57,500 bases of DNA from Symbiodinium natans (Eukaryota; Sar; Dinophyceae; Suessiales; Symbiodiniaceae), in assembly GCA_905221605.1 (NCBI GenBank), contig CAJNDS010002455.1, positions 95,001 to 152,500 of the forward strand. Reading direction: 5' to 3'. The notes under the pieces are model-generated. The model was not told where the DNA came from. It saw only the letters and a list, made by a program, of their open reading frames with translations, and searched no databases. Both the position numbers and the translations under genes were made by a program. Shown here piece by piece: positions 10,495 through 20,737 of the stretch (position 1 is the first letter of the stretch; each line of letters starts with the position of its first letter).

Positions 10495-10677
10495 GGGTCT
10501 CAAGGGTTTAGGGTTTCAAGGGTTTAGGGACTCAAGGCTTTAGGGTCTCAAGGGTTTAGGGGCTCAAGTGTGGTCTCAAGGGTTTAGGGTCTCAAGGGTT
10601 GAGGGCTCAAGGCCGGGCCTTGCCCACGAATATTTGGGCCTTGCCCACGAATATTTGGGCCTTGCCCACGAATACCA
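10495..10677 (+). repeat. Two local tandem repeats
   Basis: CTCAAGGGTTTAGGG-type units repeat about six times to 10610. Then GGGCCTTGCCCACGAATATT repeats three times as a 21-base unit (10615-10674). Confidence 0.9.
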
Positions 10678-10866
10678 TTAAGGTTTATAATTATGTGGTA
10701 GGAGAGGTTTAGGGTTTAGGGTTTAGGGCTTCAACCCTAGGATTTAGGGTGTAGGCCCTTATTCCCTTTTTTGGCGGGTTCAGGTTCCCTTATAAGCCCC
10801 TTTAAACCTGAGATACTTTTTGTGACATTTTTGTGTTCCCTTTGTTGGGTTTAAGAGGGTCATTTT

Positions 10867-11229
10867 TACAAATAATTTCCTAAACCCTAAACCCTAAGCC
10901 CCAAACCCCAAACCCCAAACCCCAAACCCCAAACCCTAAACCCTAAACCCTAAACCCCAAACCCCAAACCCTAAACCCTAAATCCTAAACCCTAAACCCT
11001 AAACCCTACACCCTAAACCCTAAACCCTAAACCCTAAACCCTAAACCCTAAACCCTAAACCCTAAACCCTAAACCCTAAACCCTAAACCCTAAACCCTAA
11101 ACCCTAAACCCTAAACCCTCAAACCTAAACCCTAAACCCTAAACCCTAAACCCTAAACCCTAAACCCTAAACCCTAAACCCTAAACCCTAAACCCTAAAC
11201 CCTAAACCCTAAACCCTAAACCCTAAACC
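10867..11229. repeat. Longest internal CCCTAAA array
   Basis: About 360 bases of CCCTAAA units with scattered CCCCAAA, CCCTACA and CCTAAAT variants. It is internal, with non-telomeric DNA on both sides. Confidence 0.97.
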
Positions 11230-11287
11230 AAACAATTTTGAGAGGTTCTTAAGGGCCATATTGGTACAAAGGAGGAGAGAGGGGTAA

Positions 11288-11400
11288 TGGGGACCTGGCA
11301 GCCCAGTAGCACCCTTTCCCTTTTTTTTTTGGTTCAACGTTCCCTTATAAAGTAGCCAACCCAAAAAGGGGGCCCTTATGGTGACAGGGCTACCAAGAGA
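11288..11400. mobile_element. E-family MITE
   Basis: GCAGCCCAGTAGCACCCTTT and GGTGACAGGGCTACC arms; middle ACCCAAAAAGGG. Copies: 16244-16352, 51341-51452, half at 21617-21640. Confidence 0.8.
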
Positions 11401-11601
11401 AGCGGTATGAACGATGCAGCCCTGTCTAGCCCTAGAACGTGTGAGATGTGAGAAACGCAAGGACAGAACCAGTTTTGTTTTTTCTTTTGGGGGGGGGGGG
11501 GGGGGGGATGGGATGTTTGTTGTCTTATGTGTGCTTCTTAGGGGCCAGGGGGCTTAAACCATGAACCCATGGCTCAAATTTCTCAATGTTTCACGCCCCA
11601 G

Positions 11602-11667
11602 ACGTTACTAAAAACCGGCAGTGCAAAACTCTACGAATATGAAGAACCTCGAAGGAGGAGCGTCTGA
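11602..11667 (+). CDS. Candidate exon
   Basis: CACGCCCCAG is followed by TLLKTGSAKLYEYEEPRRRS then V and TGA. Confidence 0.35.
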   Translation, partial: TLLKTGSAKLYEYEEPRRRSV

Positions 11668-11765
11668 AAGAGGGTTTATAGAGGATTTAGGGTTTATGGT
11701 TTAGGGTTTAGGGTTTAGGGTTTAGGGTTAGAATTTAGGGTTTAGGGTTTAGGGTTTAGGGTCTA

Positions 11766-12068
11766 GAACCCAAACGACTGGGCTGATGTTCTTCACCGCT
11801 TTCGAGTTACGCAGCTAAGACTCAGGCGAAGAGTGTTTAGGGCTTTGGGCTCTTGAATCCTGGGCCTAGGTATCTCCAGCCTCGCGCTTCCCCCTTCAAG
11901 CCTTACAATTTGGGTTTAGGGAATAGGGTTTAGGGTTTAGAGGTTTGAAAAACCGGAAACATCTCGCAAGAGCCCCAATCGCAAAGCCTTAGCCTTAAGC
12001 TCCCAGGGTTCACCACAAATGGGAACTGCAAGCCCGAAATTGTCGTCTACGGGCTGGAAGGTTGGGTA
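11766..12068 (+). CDS. Two candidate exons
   Basis: At 11766-11840 the frame reads NPNDWADVLHRFRVTQLRLR after GTCTAG. At 11945-12060 it reads KPETSRKSPNRKALALSSQG then SPQMGTASPKLSSTGWK, ending at TGGAAG^GTTGGG. A minus-strand frame covers the second part as well. Confidence 0.33.
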
Positions 12069-12212
12069 ATGTTGGGTATCAGGAATTCCCTCAACCAGCA
12101 TTCCAAGCCCCAAACCTACTTTTTGCTTAAGAACCCCCAACTAAAAATCCCTATATTGCACTTAATAAGCAAGAATATATTTTGGGGGGGTTCTTAATCA
12201 AGCAGTTCGTAG

Positions 12213-12281
12213 AAATCTGCAAACCTGCAAATTGTCAAGGAGCTGCGCCGGGTCAACAGTCACATGGCGCACGCCTTGCAG
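12213..12281 (+). CDS. Candidate exon right after an F element
   Basis: GTTCGTAG is followed by KSANLQIVKELRRVNSHMAH then ALQ, and the donor CAG^GTCCTT is good. The F element (12118-12205) ends 7 bases upstream, so its end may supply the acceptor. Confidence 0.45.
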
Positions 12282-12686
12282 GTCCTTTGGATGGCTTGCT
12301 CAGGGGATTGGGTTTTGGGTTTAGTGTTTGGGGTTTGGGGTTCAGGGTTTAGGGTTTGGACGTTATATCGGGAAGCCAACTTAAAGTCTGTACTGAAGGG
12401 CTGAAAAAGGGCCTAGCCTTCGACCCCAAACCCGCAGGCCCGGCAAAACCCTATTCTGTAAGCCTTCCTGTGCTCTAAGCCCCACAGCCCAAAACCCCGA
12501 ATCCTTCCGCACCCAGCAAATCCTGAGCCCTACGCGAAGCACAGCTCCCATGCTTGAAGGCTCACGGGTAGTTTTGTCTTTTTTTGGTGTGGTTAGAATA
12601 TGTACCCCAGATCAGGTTAATGTTGACCTCCTATTAATAACCCCCCCCCCCCGTCTCAATTGATTTTTGTTTCCGGCCGCCCCGCC

Positions 12687-12799
12687 TACCCAGAGACTCC
12701 AAAACCCCTTAATTAAGGAATATACCTTAAATTATCATAGGAACCCTAATATGATTTAAGGTAGATTCCTTAATTAAGGGGTTTTGGAGTCTCTGGGTA
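12687..12799. mobile_element. L element, near-perfect hairpin
   Basis: TACCCAGAGACTCCAAAACC and GGTTTTGGAGTCTCTGGGTA are exact complements; arms extend about 42 bases with one or two mismatches around a 25-base loop. Only one copy is in the window, suggesting recent arrival. Confidence 0.88.
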
Positions 12800-13084
12800 T
12801 TGAGGGGGGGGGGGAGGGGGGGGGCAGGGCTGTTCTGAAGCTTCGGGGTTGGTTTCAGGGCACCAGGCTGTAGCTCAAGGCCCGACTCTAAAACCCTAAG
12901 ACCCTGAACCCTAAGACCTAAACCCTAAACCCCCGCCAACAAAAATAGGCCCTGGCCGGGATTTCTCATTATTGAGGGGGGGTTTGTAATTGAGTTCCGG
13001 GATCCGAATTCTTTAATTACGGGGGGTTTTTTTAATCTGAGGTTAACATTACGACAAATTAAAGGCACGGTATCCGCTCGTACA

Positions 13085-13155
13085 ACCCTAAACCCTACAA
13101 CCCTTCAAGCAGGAGCGTACTGCGCAACAGAAGGAAGTGGAGCGGAACGCCCGGC
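13085..13155 (+). CDS. Candidate short exon
   Basis: QPFKQERTAQQKEVERNARL and TGA. Gln/Glu/Arg-rich helix composition favours this strand over the minus-strand frame. Confidence 0.38.
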
Positions 13156-13313
13156 TCTGAGGTGTTAGGGTTGAGTACAAGGCTTCAGGGGGCTCAGGGT
13201 TTAAGGTAATTTGAAGAAAAAAGTGTGATGTTTCCGGATGCAGGGTTTCGGATGCTTTGCTTCCGCTCAACCCTAAACCCCCAACCCTAAGCCCTAAACC
13301 CCCTTTGTTTTAG

Positions 13314-13502
13314 AGCTATGTCTCCCGACCCGAAAGAAACACCTCAATGTGTTCCCCTGTTCATTCCGAAGTTCTTGAGGGTCTTCTGTTGACCTCGAGT
13401 CTAGAGCTTACTTCAAGAACTAGTAGACTGCAAGTTTATGCCAGAACTTCCTACTTTGGGGGCATGCTGCGTTTAGCGCAGCTAGGTCTTCTAGATTGCG
13501 GC
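13314..13502 (+). CDS. Candidate 63-codon exon
   Basis: TTTGTTTTAG is followed by SYVSRPERNTSMCSPVHSEV, LEGLLLTSSLELTSRTSRLQ and VYARTSYFGGMLRLAQLGLL. It ends GGC^GTAGGTTTTAGGG, so the donor merges into a TTTAGGG array. The product is unrecognised. Confidence 0.42.
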
Positions 13503-13808
13503 GTAGGTTTTAGGGTTTAGGGTTTAGGGGCTTCAGATTTATTTGTGATTTCGGCTTGAGGCACGGGCTGACATCGTCTGATGCAGTATAAGGACCCTAG
13601 AACAAAACAGTGACATCGAGGGAGCCCCAAACCCCTTAGCTTAGGAATATGCAAACACCTTACATTACAATCGGGATATATACATATAGGTGTATCCTTG
13701 TAAGCAAAGGCCTTTCTGCTGCCTTTGTTTCATTCATTGTCTATATAAAGGCCCCAAGCTTACCACGGCTGTGGCCCACCTCGATCTTGATGGCATCAGC
13801 TGCCTCAG

Positions 13809-13930
13809 CGTCCCTTGTCAAGTATGTCCTGTCGGTTCCTGCCCTGGACTGGACCGACCCATGAGCTCATCATCCTTGCGCCGAAAGAAGACGGAGCCAA
13901 GCAACTTCCATGGTTCAGAAATGCTTCTAG
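13809..13930 (+). CDS. Possible upstream exon of the membrane-protein gene
   Basis: The frame ELIILAPKEDGAKQLPWFRN follows an AG and ends at TCTAG^GTGCCC in phase 2, which matches the acceptor GGCACAGCAG before 14142. Two other frames of this stretch are also open, so the choice is uncertain. Confidence 0.3.
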
Positions 13931-14141
13931 GTGCCCCAGTGTCCTAGGAAAAGACAAAGATGCACATTTGTTTGTTGAGTGTCTGTTTAACTGAGAACCC
14001 AACCCCCACGAGAAGGAGTTTGATGGTTGCTGTTCAGGAGCTTAAACGAAGATAATCACTGTACATACCTTTGAAACGATAAGTTGCAAGTAGTACGGAG
14101 CCTTTTTCTGGTAGCTCATTTTGGAAGCTCCGGCACAGCAG

Positions 14142-17096
14142 CCAAGGCAAGGCCACGGGCAAATACAGCAAGGCGAGTAAGTATGCGAAAAAGGATGAGA
14201 AGGGTTCCTGGGAAGAGCCCCGCGCTGCTGCGGGAGATTCCAAGCCCGTATCCGAGAGCAGCAAGATCGAAGACCAGGCTGTTTGCATGCCTTCGGTACC
14301 TTTGAAAGGGGTCGGCGCCGAGGCGATCTCTGTTCAAGTGTCGGTGCACGACAAGAACCGAGACGAAGACCCGCACACCACGCTCATGCCTCCTAGGGAA
14401 GAAGAGTGTCTTCCCGAGACGATCGCAGAATCCAGGCTGACTCGCTTGACACACCGATTGACGGACCGTTCGACAGGCAGGAGGGCTCACAACGATCGCC
14501 TGGTTTTGGATATGGGGATTTCCGAAAATGGGGGTACCCCTTATATACCCCAAGACACTATATATAATTCTTGCAAGGGAGCGCCAAAAAGGGTACACCC
14601 CTATTTTCGGAAACCCCCATCTAGGATCCAGGACCTGAACCCTCGGGAGAGCTGCGCTACTGTAGTGCGTCAGAAGCTGGTCTTCAGCTGCAGCATGTGT
14701 TGTCAGGCCTTGAGGAGAAGAGAACCAAACAGTCCGAGTATGTGCAGAAAGCAGACGGCGTCTTGAGAGAAGTTTGCAAGATGCTTAACGGCAGGGAGCA
14801 AGGAATTGCACTTTTCCCTCAAGGCCCTGGCGCCCAAAAGACCCTCGAGGCCTGCTTCAAGGTTCGCGAGTAGATATAAGTCGGGTTGTCTGTCGGACTC
14901 CAAGTAAGGTTTCAACCAGCTTCAACTGTCGTAACAATACTTATAGCTCCAGGTACAACTACCCATGAAACTGCAACTAGACGTCAGCCCAAGTCCTGAG
15001 AACCTGAGCCCGAACCACACGAAGACGTGTGGACAAGCCGCTCTTCTCCGCGAAAACCAAAAGTCTTCACCCCTGTAGTTCCTTATGACAGCGCGTTTAT
15101 CTGGGCAAGACCCAAATCAGAGGAACCCTTTTTTGGCCCTGCAACAGAGACCCAAACACCCTAAACCCTAAACCCTAAACCCTCACCTGCATGGGCCCAT
15201 GACTTAGATCAAGCCGCCTGAACAGGCTGGTCTACTCGCAAAGTTTAGGTCTTCGAACCCCCCAAAACCCTACTCTAACTACAAAGCCCCTATAGTATAG
15301 GGTTCGGGTGTCGGGGTTATGATCTGACTTCATGCCCAACCCTGGGACCTGTAGGCTAATATGCACCGCACGCTGCAGGAAAAAGAAGGCCGACCCCATA
15401 CTTACCATCAAGCGCAGCTGGCAGCGCGTGGCGGCGTACTCTTTGGCGGCGATGTTCTGCATGTTCCCCTGCGTGAAGCTCATGGTGATCCCTTGCTTGG
15501 TCTACACGTATGGCTGGAAGCCGCGACATTTGGTGGAACGAAGGCCAGTGTTGTTGGTGGTTGAGGCATGCATATGGCTTAACCTACTTCTTCAAGGCGG
15601 AATGGAAGTCTATCGTGTTTTCCAGTACTACTGGGCCGTAGAGTCTGGACTGGAGCTGCGCATCATCATTGGGCAGGTGCAGCTGGAGCAGCTGGCCGCC
15701 ATCACCACCTTGGGCTCCGTCGTCTTGTGGCGCATCCTCAGGGTGCACATCGTCGAGGTGCGGGCGCACGTGTACTGGCACAAGGTGAAGGCCGAAAAGG
15801 TGCTCCCTCCCTTGGCTACAGATGCTAGGAGTAGGGTCTTGGGACATTTTACATCTTCCCCTTATTGGGTTTTAAGAGGATCCTTTTCATTTTTTTTGAG
15901 GGTGTTGTTTTAATATTCAGGGCCATCCGAGGATGTTCTGAGGAAGCTCCGACATGGGTTTCCTGGGCCATGGGAAGGCAAAGACAAGGAGTCGGGGGAG
16001 ACCCGGCTGCCCCCGATGAACTTCAGTCAGGTCCAGCAACACCCGACAAGAGTTGACAAGATGCTGGCAGTGTGCTCGGCAGCTGTCATGGGTGTAGGCA
16101 TGTGGTATCTGTACGCCCAGCTCGAAAAAACCAGCCAGCTGAAGTTCAGCCTCTTCCCAATAGGTGACTCGTGGATTAACCTGGACGTATCCATGGCCAT
16201 TACTGCCGCGCTGACAACCTTCAGCTGGTACAAGACCATGTGCTTTGGTAGCCCAGTGGTGCCCTTTACCCTGTTTTTGGGGTTGAAGGTTCTCTTATAA
16301 GAATAACCCACCAAAAAGGGTACCCTAGTTAGAATATGGTTGCTGCGCTGCTAAGGTGCGGAATTTTTGGTTCGGTCAGATCCATGAAGGCAAACAGGAG
16401 TCAGCTGCTACTCTTCTCGGCTGCAGCTACCATCTGCGATCTTGACGAACTGTCAGCCTGCGAGCGCGACTATTTAAGGGAGGAGCTAAAAGACTTGATC
16501 ACCCGAGAAATGTTGGAGAAGCCGGCGTCTAAGGCCGGCGAAGTCCTTCATGCGCACCCCTGGCTTGCCAGCCTCTGCATGCGCTGGCTTCCTGAGGAGG
16601 ATCGCAGCATCCACGAGCACAACCAAGACATCTTGCGCCAGGTGCGTATTTGCCCAGAGACTCGAACCCGAGTATAATGGCATTAAATAATCCTCGTAAT
16701 ATCAAGCCAAAAAAGGATCACAAGCTCCTTACAACAATGTTAACTATTGTTGATTGGGATGTTCCGCCTTATACTAACAGTCCTCAATAGGGATTATAAC
16801 AGGGGGTACTATGGACTGTTAGTATAAGGGGGGGGACATCCCGGGTATACAGCCCTAAACCCTAAACACTAAACCCACAGGGGGTATAATCTGCTAGTAT
16901 AGCGGGGGGGGGGGGGGGGGGGGCGAACATCCCAAGTTGTAGGGTATGCAGCCCTAAACCCTAAACCCTAAACCCTAAACCCACAAGGGGTATAACCCCT
17001 AGTTTCTCAAAGCCACCAGAGGTGGAGGAGGAGCTGAATGAAGAGAACGGGCTCGAGACGATTCTACCCGAAGCCTTGGAAGCAACTTTGCCTTGA
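14142..17096 (+). CDS. Multi-exon gene for a multi-pass membrane protein, family not recognised
   Basis: Proposed exons: 14142-14502, 14625-14861, 15009-15140, 15389-15830, 15921-16239, 16356-16641, 17013-17096 (TGA). They sum to about 620 codons with all phases agreeing. The N-terminal part is soluble and charged (KYSKASKYAKKDEKGSWEE). Exon 4 carries three hydrophobic segments (VAAYSLAAMFCMFPCVKL; VLLVVEACIWLNLLL; AAITTLGSVVLWRILRV), exon 5 two more (MLAVCSAAVMGVGMWYLY; MAITAALTTFSWY). Exon 6 is acidic and helical, and the last exon ends EEELNEENGLETILPEALEA. Most introns are GT-AG; the one after 15140 needs a GC donor and is the weakest joint, so two adjacent genes are possible. The start codon is not identified; an exon at 13809-13930 fits in phase 2. 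I do not assign a function. Introns overlap elements B, J, E and A. Confidence 0.68.
14503..14624 (+). mobile_element. B-family element acting as an intron
   Basis: Removing this 122-nt GT-AG segment joins two open frames in phase 0. The hairpin core (about 14510-14621) has complementary ends: ATGGGGATTTCCGAAAATGG on the left and TTTTCGGAAACCCCCAT on the right. Without removal, the downstream coding frame cannot be reached. Confidence 0.65.
15831..15920 (+). mobile_element. J-family element acting as an intron
   Basis: This is a 90-nt GT-AG solution (AGGA^GTAGGG to TATTCAG^GGCC), in phase. The sequence CTTGGGACATTTT...GGGTTTTAAGAGGATC recurs at 37650-37752 and 43508-43596. A second in-phase solution with a GA donor (15829) and AG at 15942 exists. 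Confidence 0.55.
16240..16355 (+). mobile_element. E-family element acting as an intron
   Basis: This is a 116-nt GT-AG segment, phase 2 on both sides. GTGC occurs at both boundaries, so splicing rebuilds ACCATGTGCGGA. The element has ends TAGCCCAGTGGTGCC and GGTTGCTGCGCTGCTA, the same as at 11288-11400 and 51341-51452. Confidence 0.65.
16642..17012 (+). other. 371-nt intron with an A element and an internal tandem duplication
   Basis: Donor CAG^GTGCGT and acceptor TCTCAAAG^CC are both phase 0. The intron holds an A element at 16758-16842, then a second partial copy of its right half with a poly-G expansion (16904-16923). Blocks at 16842-16890 and 16928-16992 share ACATCCC, GGTAT.CAGCCCTAAACCC and the following CCACA.GGGGTATAA. 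Confidence 0.6.
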
Positions 17097-17103
17097 ACGA
17101 CTT

Positions 17104-17218
17104 TTCTTATTATGTGTTTTTTTTAGTCTTTATAGGGATTATTGTTATGATAAGGATGTCTATTCTTATTAGGTGTGTGTTTTTTAATCTTTATAGGGAT
17201 TATTGTTATGATAAGGGT
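17104..17218 (+). repeat. Two-copy tandem duplication, about 58-bp unit
   Basis: Both copies run TCTTATTA.GTGTG.TTTTTT and then TTTATAGGGATTATTGTTAT. They lie just past the stop of the membrane-protein gene, in AT-rich sequence that extends to about 17480 and has no convincing gene. Confidence 0.8.
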
Positions 17219-17489
17219 GAATATCGTTGTCATAAGGATGATAAGGATGCTTCTCCTTACTATAAAGAATAGCATTTATTGCAAGGGTTTTGTTGTTTTT
17301 GTGTTCCTGAGGAAGTCCATTTGTTGTTTAGAAAGATAGCCAGTCATCACGATTGTCCTAAGGTGCATACCGTAAGTCCTCTAAGCCTCAGCCGTCAGGC
17401 TCTCAAAGAGACCAGAAAGCGTAAAGCCGAAACCCTAGAACCTAAACCCTAGCACCTAATCCCTAAACCCTAAAGGCAAAGCGTAAGCC

Positions 17490-17596
17490 CTAAACCCTAA
17501 ACCCTAAACCCTAAACCCTAAACCCTAAACCCTAAACCCTAAACCCTAAACCCTAAACCCTAAACCCTAAACCCTAAACCCTAACGTAAACCCTAG
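17490..17596. repeat. CCCTAAA array
   Basis: About 14 clean units. Confidence 0.96.
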
Positions 17597-17703
17597 ACCC
17601 AGGAGCATCTGGACCTCCATCAGCTCGACTTGCTGGATCCGCAAAACCTGCAGACCTGGTGGAATCTGCGGGAACACCTCCTGGCGGCTTACCTTAGTCA
17701 ACT

Positions 17704-17820
17704 CTTTGTGGTGCTTTACTGCAACTTTAGATCCTTAACCTGTTTGGGTTTATTGGGCTTCTTGTAATAAGGCAGCTACAAGTCTAATTGCTTACTACCC
17801 TCCTAAGTGGAGCCAAGAAA
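17704..17820. mobile_element. K-family element
   Basis: CTTTGTGGTGCTTTACTGCA to TACCCTCCTAAGTGGAGCCA. Copies at 20905-21020 and 56205-56318. Confidence 0.82.
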
Positions 17821-18149
17821 TCATCTGGTTCAGGGCTGAGAGTTCAACTTTGTTGGAGGGTGTGTGGGGGGGGGGGGGGGGGGCGTCAGTAAGTCCAAAG
17901 TAAGAGTATCATAGAAATTGTAGTATCATAGTCATGACACGAAGAAGAGTTCTAGTACGAATAGCTCCGAAGATCTCAAATGACAGTACCAATAGTAATA
18001 TTACTTTTGCAAGCAATTCTCTGAATACTTGTTATTTCAGTCAGATTCATAATCAATACCAACAACTCTTTAATCATACAGGAAGATGACTAGCAACAGT
18101 AAGAAGAACCATGGAGACCGAAGATCAGCCTCCTTTTCCGGGGCATGAG

Positions 18150-18340
18150 AGAAGGTCGATTTCCAAGACGAGTCCGCAATCATGGATGCATGTGGGGTCA
18201 TTGTGGCGTGCCTGCTGGTTGGCTTCATCTTCAGCGCCATGGTCGAGTGGTCCCTTTCCGGAAATCCGCTGTCGCCCGCCTTCGTGATCATCATGACGCT
18301 CTCCTTCTTCCTTATTTTCGCCGTCTACAAGGTCTTCGAG
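18150..18340 (+). CDS. Hydrophobic exon of an unrecognised membrane protein
   Basis: The frame reads EKVDFQDESAIMDACGVIVA, a hydrophobic helix (CLLVGFIFSAMVEW), a short loop, and a second helix (AFVIIMTLSFFLIFAVYKVF). It ends at TTCGAG^GTGCCT, a good donor. The upstream limit is near GGGGCATGAG; an in-frame TGA precedes it, so this is probably an internal exon. Two helices joined by a short loop suggest a small integral membrane domain. The family is unknown. Confidence 0.5.
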
Positions 18341-19158
18341 GTGCCTAAACCGCAAGGCCCTAACGCCCCAACACCTACAACCTTGAAGACATCTTTCCAG
18401 TACGGGAATCAGGAACTGGAAACTAAACAAAATGCGACTTGGGGCTTGCCAACTCCATAACAGTACTACCAGTGGACTCACTCAAACTCCAAATGTCGAA
18501 AAGTCCATGTGCCCACACAGTATCTTTGGGCCCCAAAACTACTAGCTGGGAACCCCTGAAAGGCCCAAGTATCTACCGAAGCCCAAAACCCTCAACCCTT
18601 AAACCCTACACCCTAAACCCTAAACCCTAAACCCTCTACTAGATAGGTACATGGACCTCTAGGGACAGTCCTCAAGAGAGCTGAAGAATGATCCCGTAAT
18701 TTCCATGCAGTGCCCGAGCCGACAGGTCCCCCCAGGCTCCGGAAGTTCGTGAAAGGGTTTAGGGTTTAGGGTTTACGGTTTAGGGTTTAGGGTTTAGGGT
18801 TTAGGGTTTAGGGTTTAGGGTTTAGGGTCCTAAAGTTTAGGGTTTAGAGCTTAGGGTCTTAAAGTTTAGGGTTTAGGGTCTTAAAGTTTAGGGTTTCGGG
18901 CTCAGGGCTTGAGGGTTCACACCCCCATAGAGGCCTCAAACCACTTGAGCCCTAAGCCCTAAACCCTCAGAAGCCGCCACCCCACACCCAATGGACCCGA
19001 AACCCTGCGGACCTTAAAGGGTTTAGAGTTTAGGTAGGGCTTAGGGCTTAGGGCTTAGGGCTTAGGGCTTCGGGCTTCGGGCTTAGGGCTTAGGGCTTAG
19101 GGCTTAGGGCTTAGTAAAGTTTAGGGTTTAGGGTTTAGTGTTTGGGGTTTTCCACAGG

Positions 19159-19265
19159 CGTGCATCGAGATCAACACGATCCTTGGCCGAGATCTGAAGG
19201 TCCTGGCCGACGCAACGGTCGCGGCTCAAGAGAAGCCTCTTAGCTGCTACCTTGGTCTTAGGGGA
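19159..19265 (+). CDS. Candidate exon
   Basis: TTCCACAG is followed by ACIEINTILGRDLKVLADAT then VAAQEKPLSCYLGL, G/C-ending codons. A TTTAGGG array lies upstream. Confidence 0.48.
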
Positions 19266-19632
19266 ACTTGGAATTTAGTTTTTTTTTTAAAAAAATTTGG
19301 GTACTTTCATTCCTGGGAAACAGCGAAAATTATAACTTTTGCGAGGGTTCCAAGTTCAGTATAGTGATGTCGGGGATAGGGGTGTTACATGAAGGGTTTT
19401 AAGATCCTAGGGGTTTGAGGTTGCGGGTTAGGGTTCGTACCGGCTTTTGGGGCGTTGAGGGGTTTAGGTCTGCAGGCGCTTGGGCTTTTGCTTCGTTGCT
19501 GAGAACAATTCCCTCAGCTCTTTCGGGAACTACACCCGTTCCCTTTTCTTGAGAGACCATAGTAGATTTTTCATATATACATAGAAACCCTAAGCCCTAA
19601 ACCCTAAGGTTTAGGGTTTAGGAGTTAGGTTC

Positions 19633-19850
19633 AGCGCATCTATGGGTACCAGTGTCTGCACCCCACACCCCCAACACCACCCTTGCAAGCGGAAAGGTGA
19701 GCCCCAAGCCCTAAACCCTACATCCTAAACCCTAGACACTAACTTCTTTTGCTAGAACCCAGCTCGCAAGGCTGTCGGAATTGGAAAAGGCGGGGGCTCA
19801 GGGCTTTTACGATTTTCCGGGGGCCGGGGAGGGGTTAGGAGGTCGGATGC
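19633..19850 (+). CDS. Two candidate exons with phase-matched intron
   Basis: Exon 1 (to 19696) reads RIYGYQCLHPTPPTPPLQAE and ends GAAAG^GTGAGC. Exon 2 from 19756 (TTGCTAG) reads TQLARLSELEKAGAQGFYDF then PGAGEGLGG. Phases are 2 and 2. Exon 1 is proline-rich. Confidence 0.38.
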
Positions 19851-19892
19851 TGGGGTTCAGGGGTTTAGGTGCGGAAAAGGGTGTATAAGTGA

Positions 19893-20041
19893 GGGGTTGG
19901 CTACATACTTGGGGGGCTGAATTCTGATGCGCATGAGATGGTTGCCACTTTTGAACAAAAGTCGGCGCCATGCACAGGTTCTCGTGCCAGGACACGCAGG
20001 ACTCACGATAAACCTCCGCATCCGTCCACTAGCCTGATTTA
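19893..20041 (+). CDS. Candidate terminal exon
   Basis: GVGYILGGLNSDAHEMVATF, EQKSAPCTGSRARTRRTHDK, PPHPSTSLI and TAG. A minus-strand frame also covers it. Confidence 0.3.
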
Positions 20042-20737
20042 GAGCCTATACTTCCAGGACCCTCACTGTCACTATGGTGTCCCTGAGGTTTCTAGTCACC
20101 CTAAGTATGTAGTAAGTCCCTGGAATGCAGAAATTTAGCGGGCACACAGCAGGCGGAGCTCTTCGAGGATGCGGACATCGCGCCTTGGGCCTTTTTGAGC
20201 CGTTGGATTTGTGGGATAAGGGTTTAGGGTGTGTAGTGCTTAGGAAACCTGAAGCAACCAAAACCCTAATTGGGGGCGCTTCCCAGAAGAGAGGCACTCT
20301 TTCGGTTCCCACAGGACTTAAAAATCTCGGTAGGTATACGGAGCCCAGGCCGCTCGCGCCGCTGCCGCACCGGACACCCACCTAAGGGCATTTCCCGAAA
20401 TAGGGCCACTCTATATTCTATATGCCCTCAAGATACTCTGCCCCCTGATTACAGGAACCCTTAAAGTAAGAAGTGCTCCCTTTTTGTTCAAGTACCACGC
20501 TTACTGTCAAGTCGGAGGTGTGCAGGGTCGATGAGCTCAACCAAGGCGATAGTTCAGGGTTTAGGGTTTAGGGTTTAGGGTTTAACTGCATGCCCGCCCC
20601 CCCCCCTCCCCCCACCACAAATCCTTACACCCTTTGAACCCTGAATCGCCTTTCCTGGAGCCTTGAGGGTTCTGCCTCTTTAGGGTTCAGTGTTTAGGGT
20701 CCAGGGTTTAGGACTTTCGTGTTGAGGGTCTACAGTT

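Noticed and set aside
10867-11229. Chromosome end
   Set aside because: The array is internal, only about 50 units, and opposite-strand arrays occur throughout the window.
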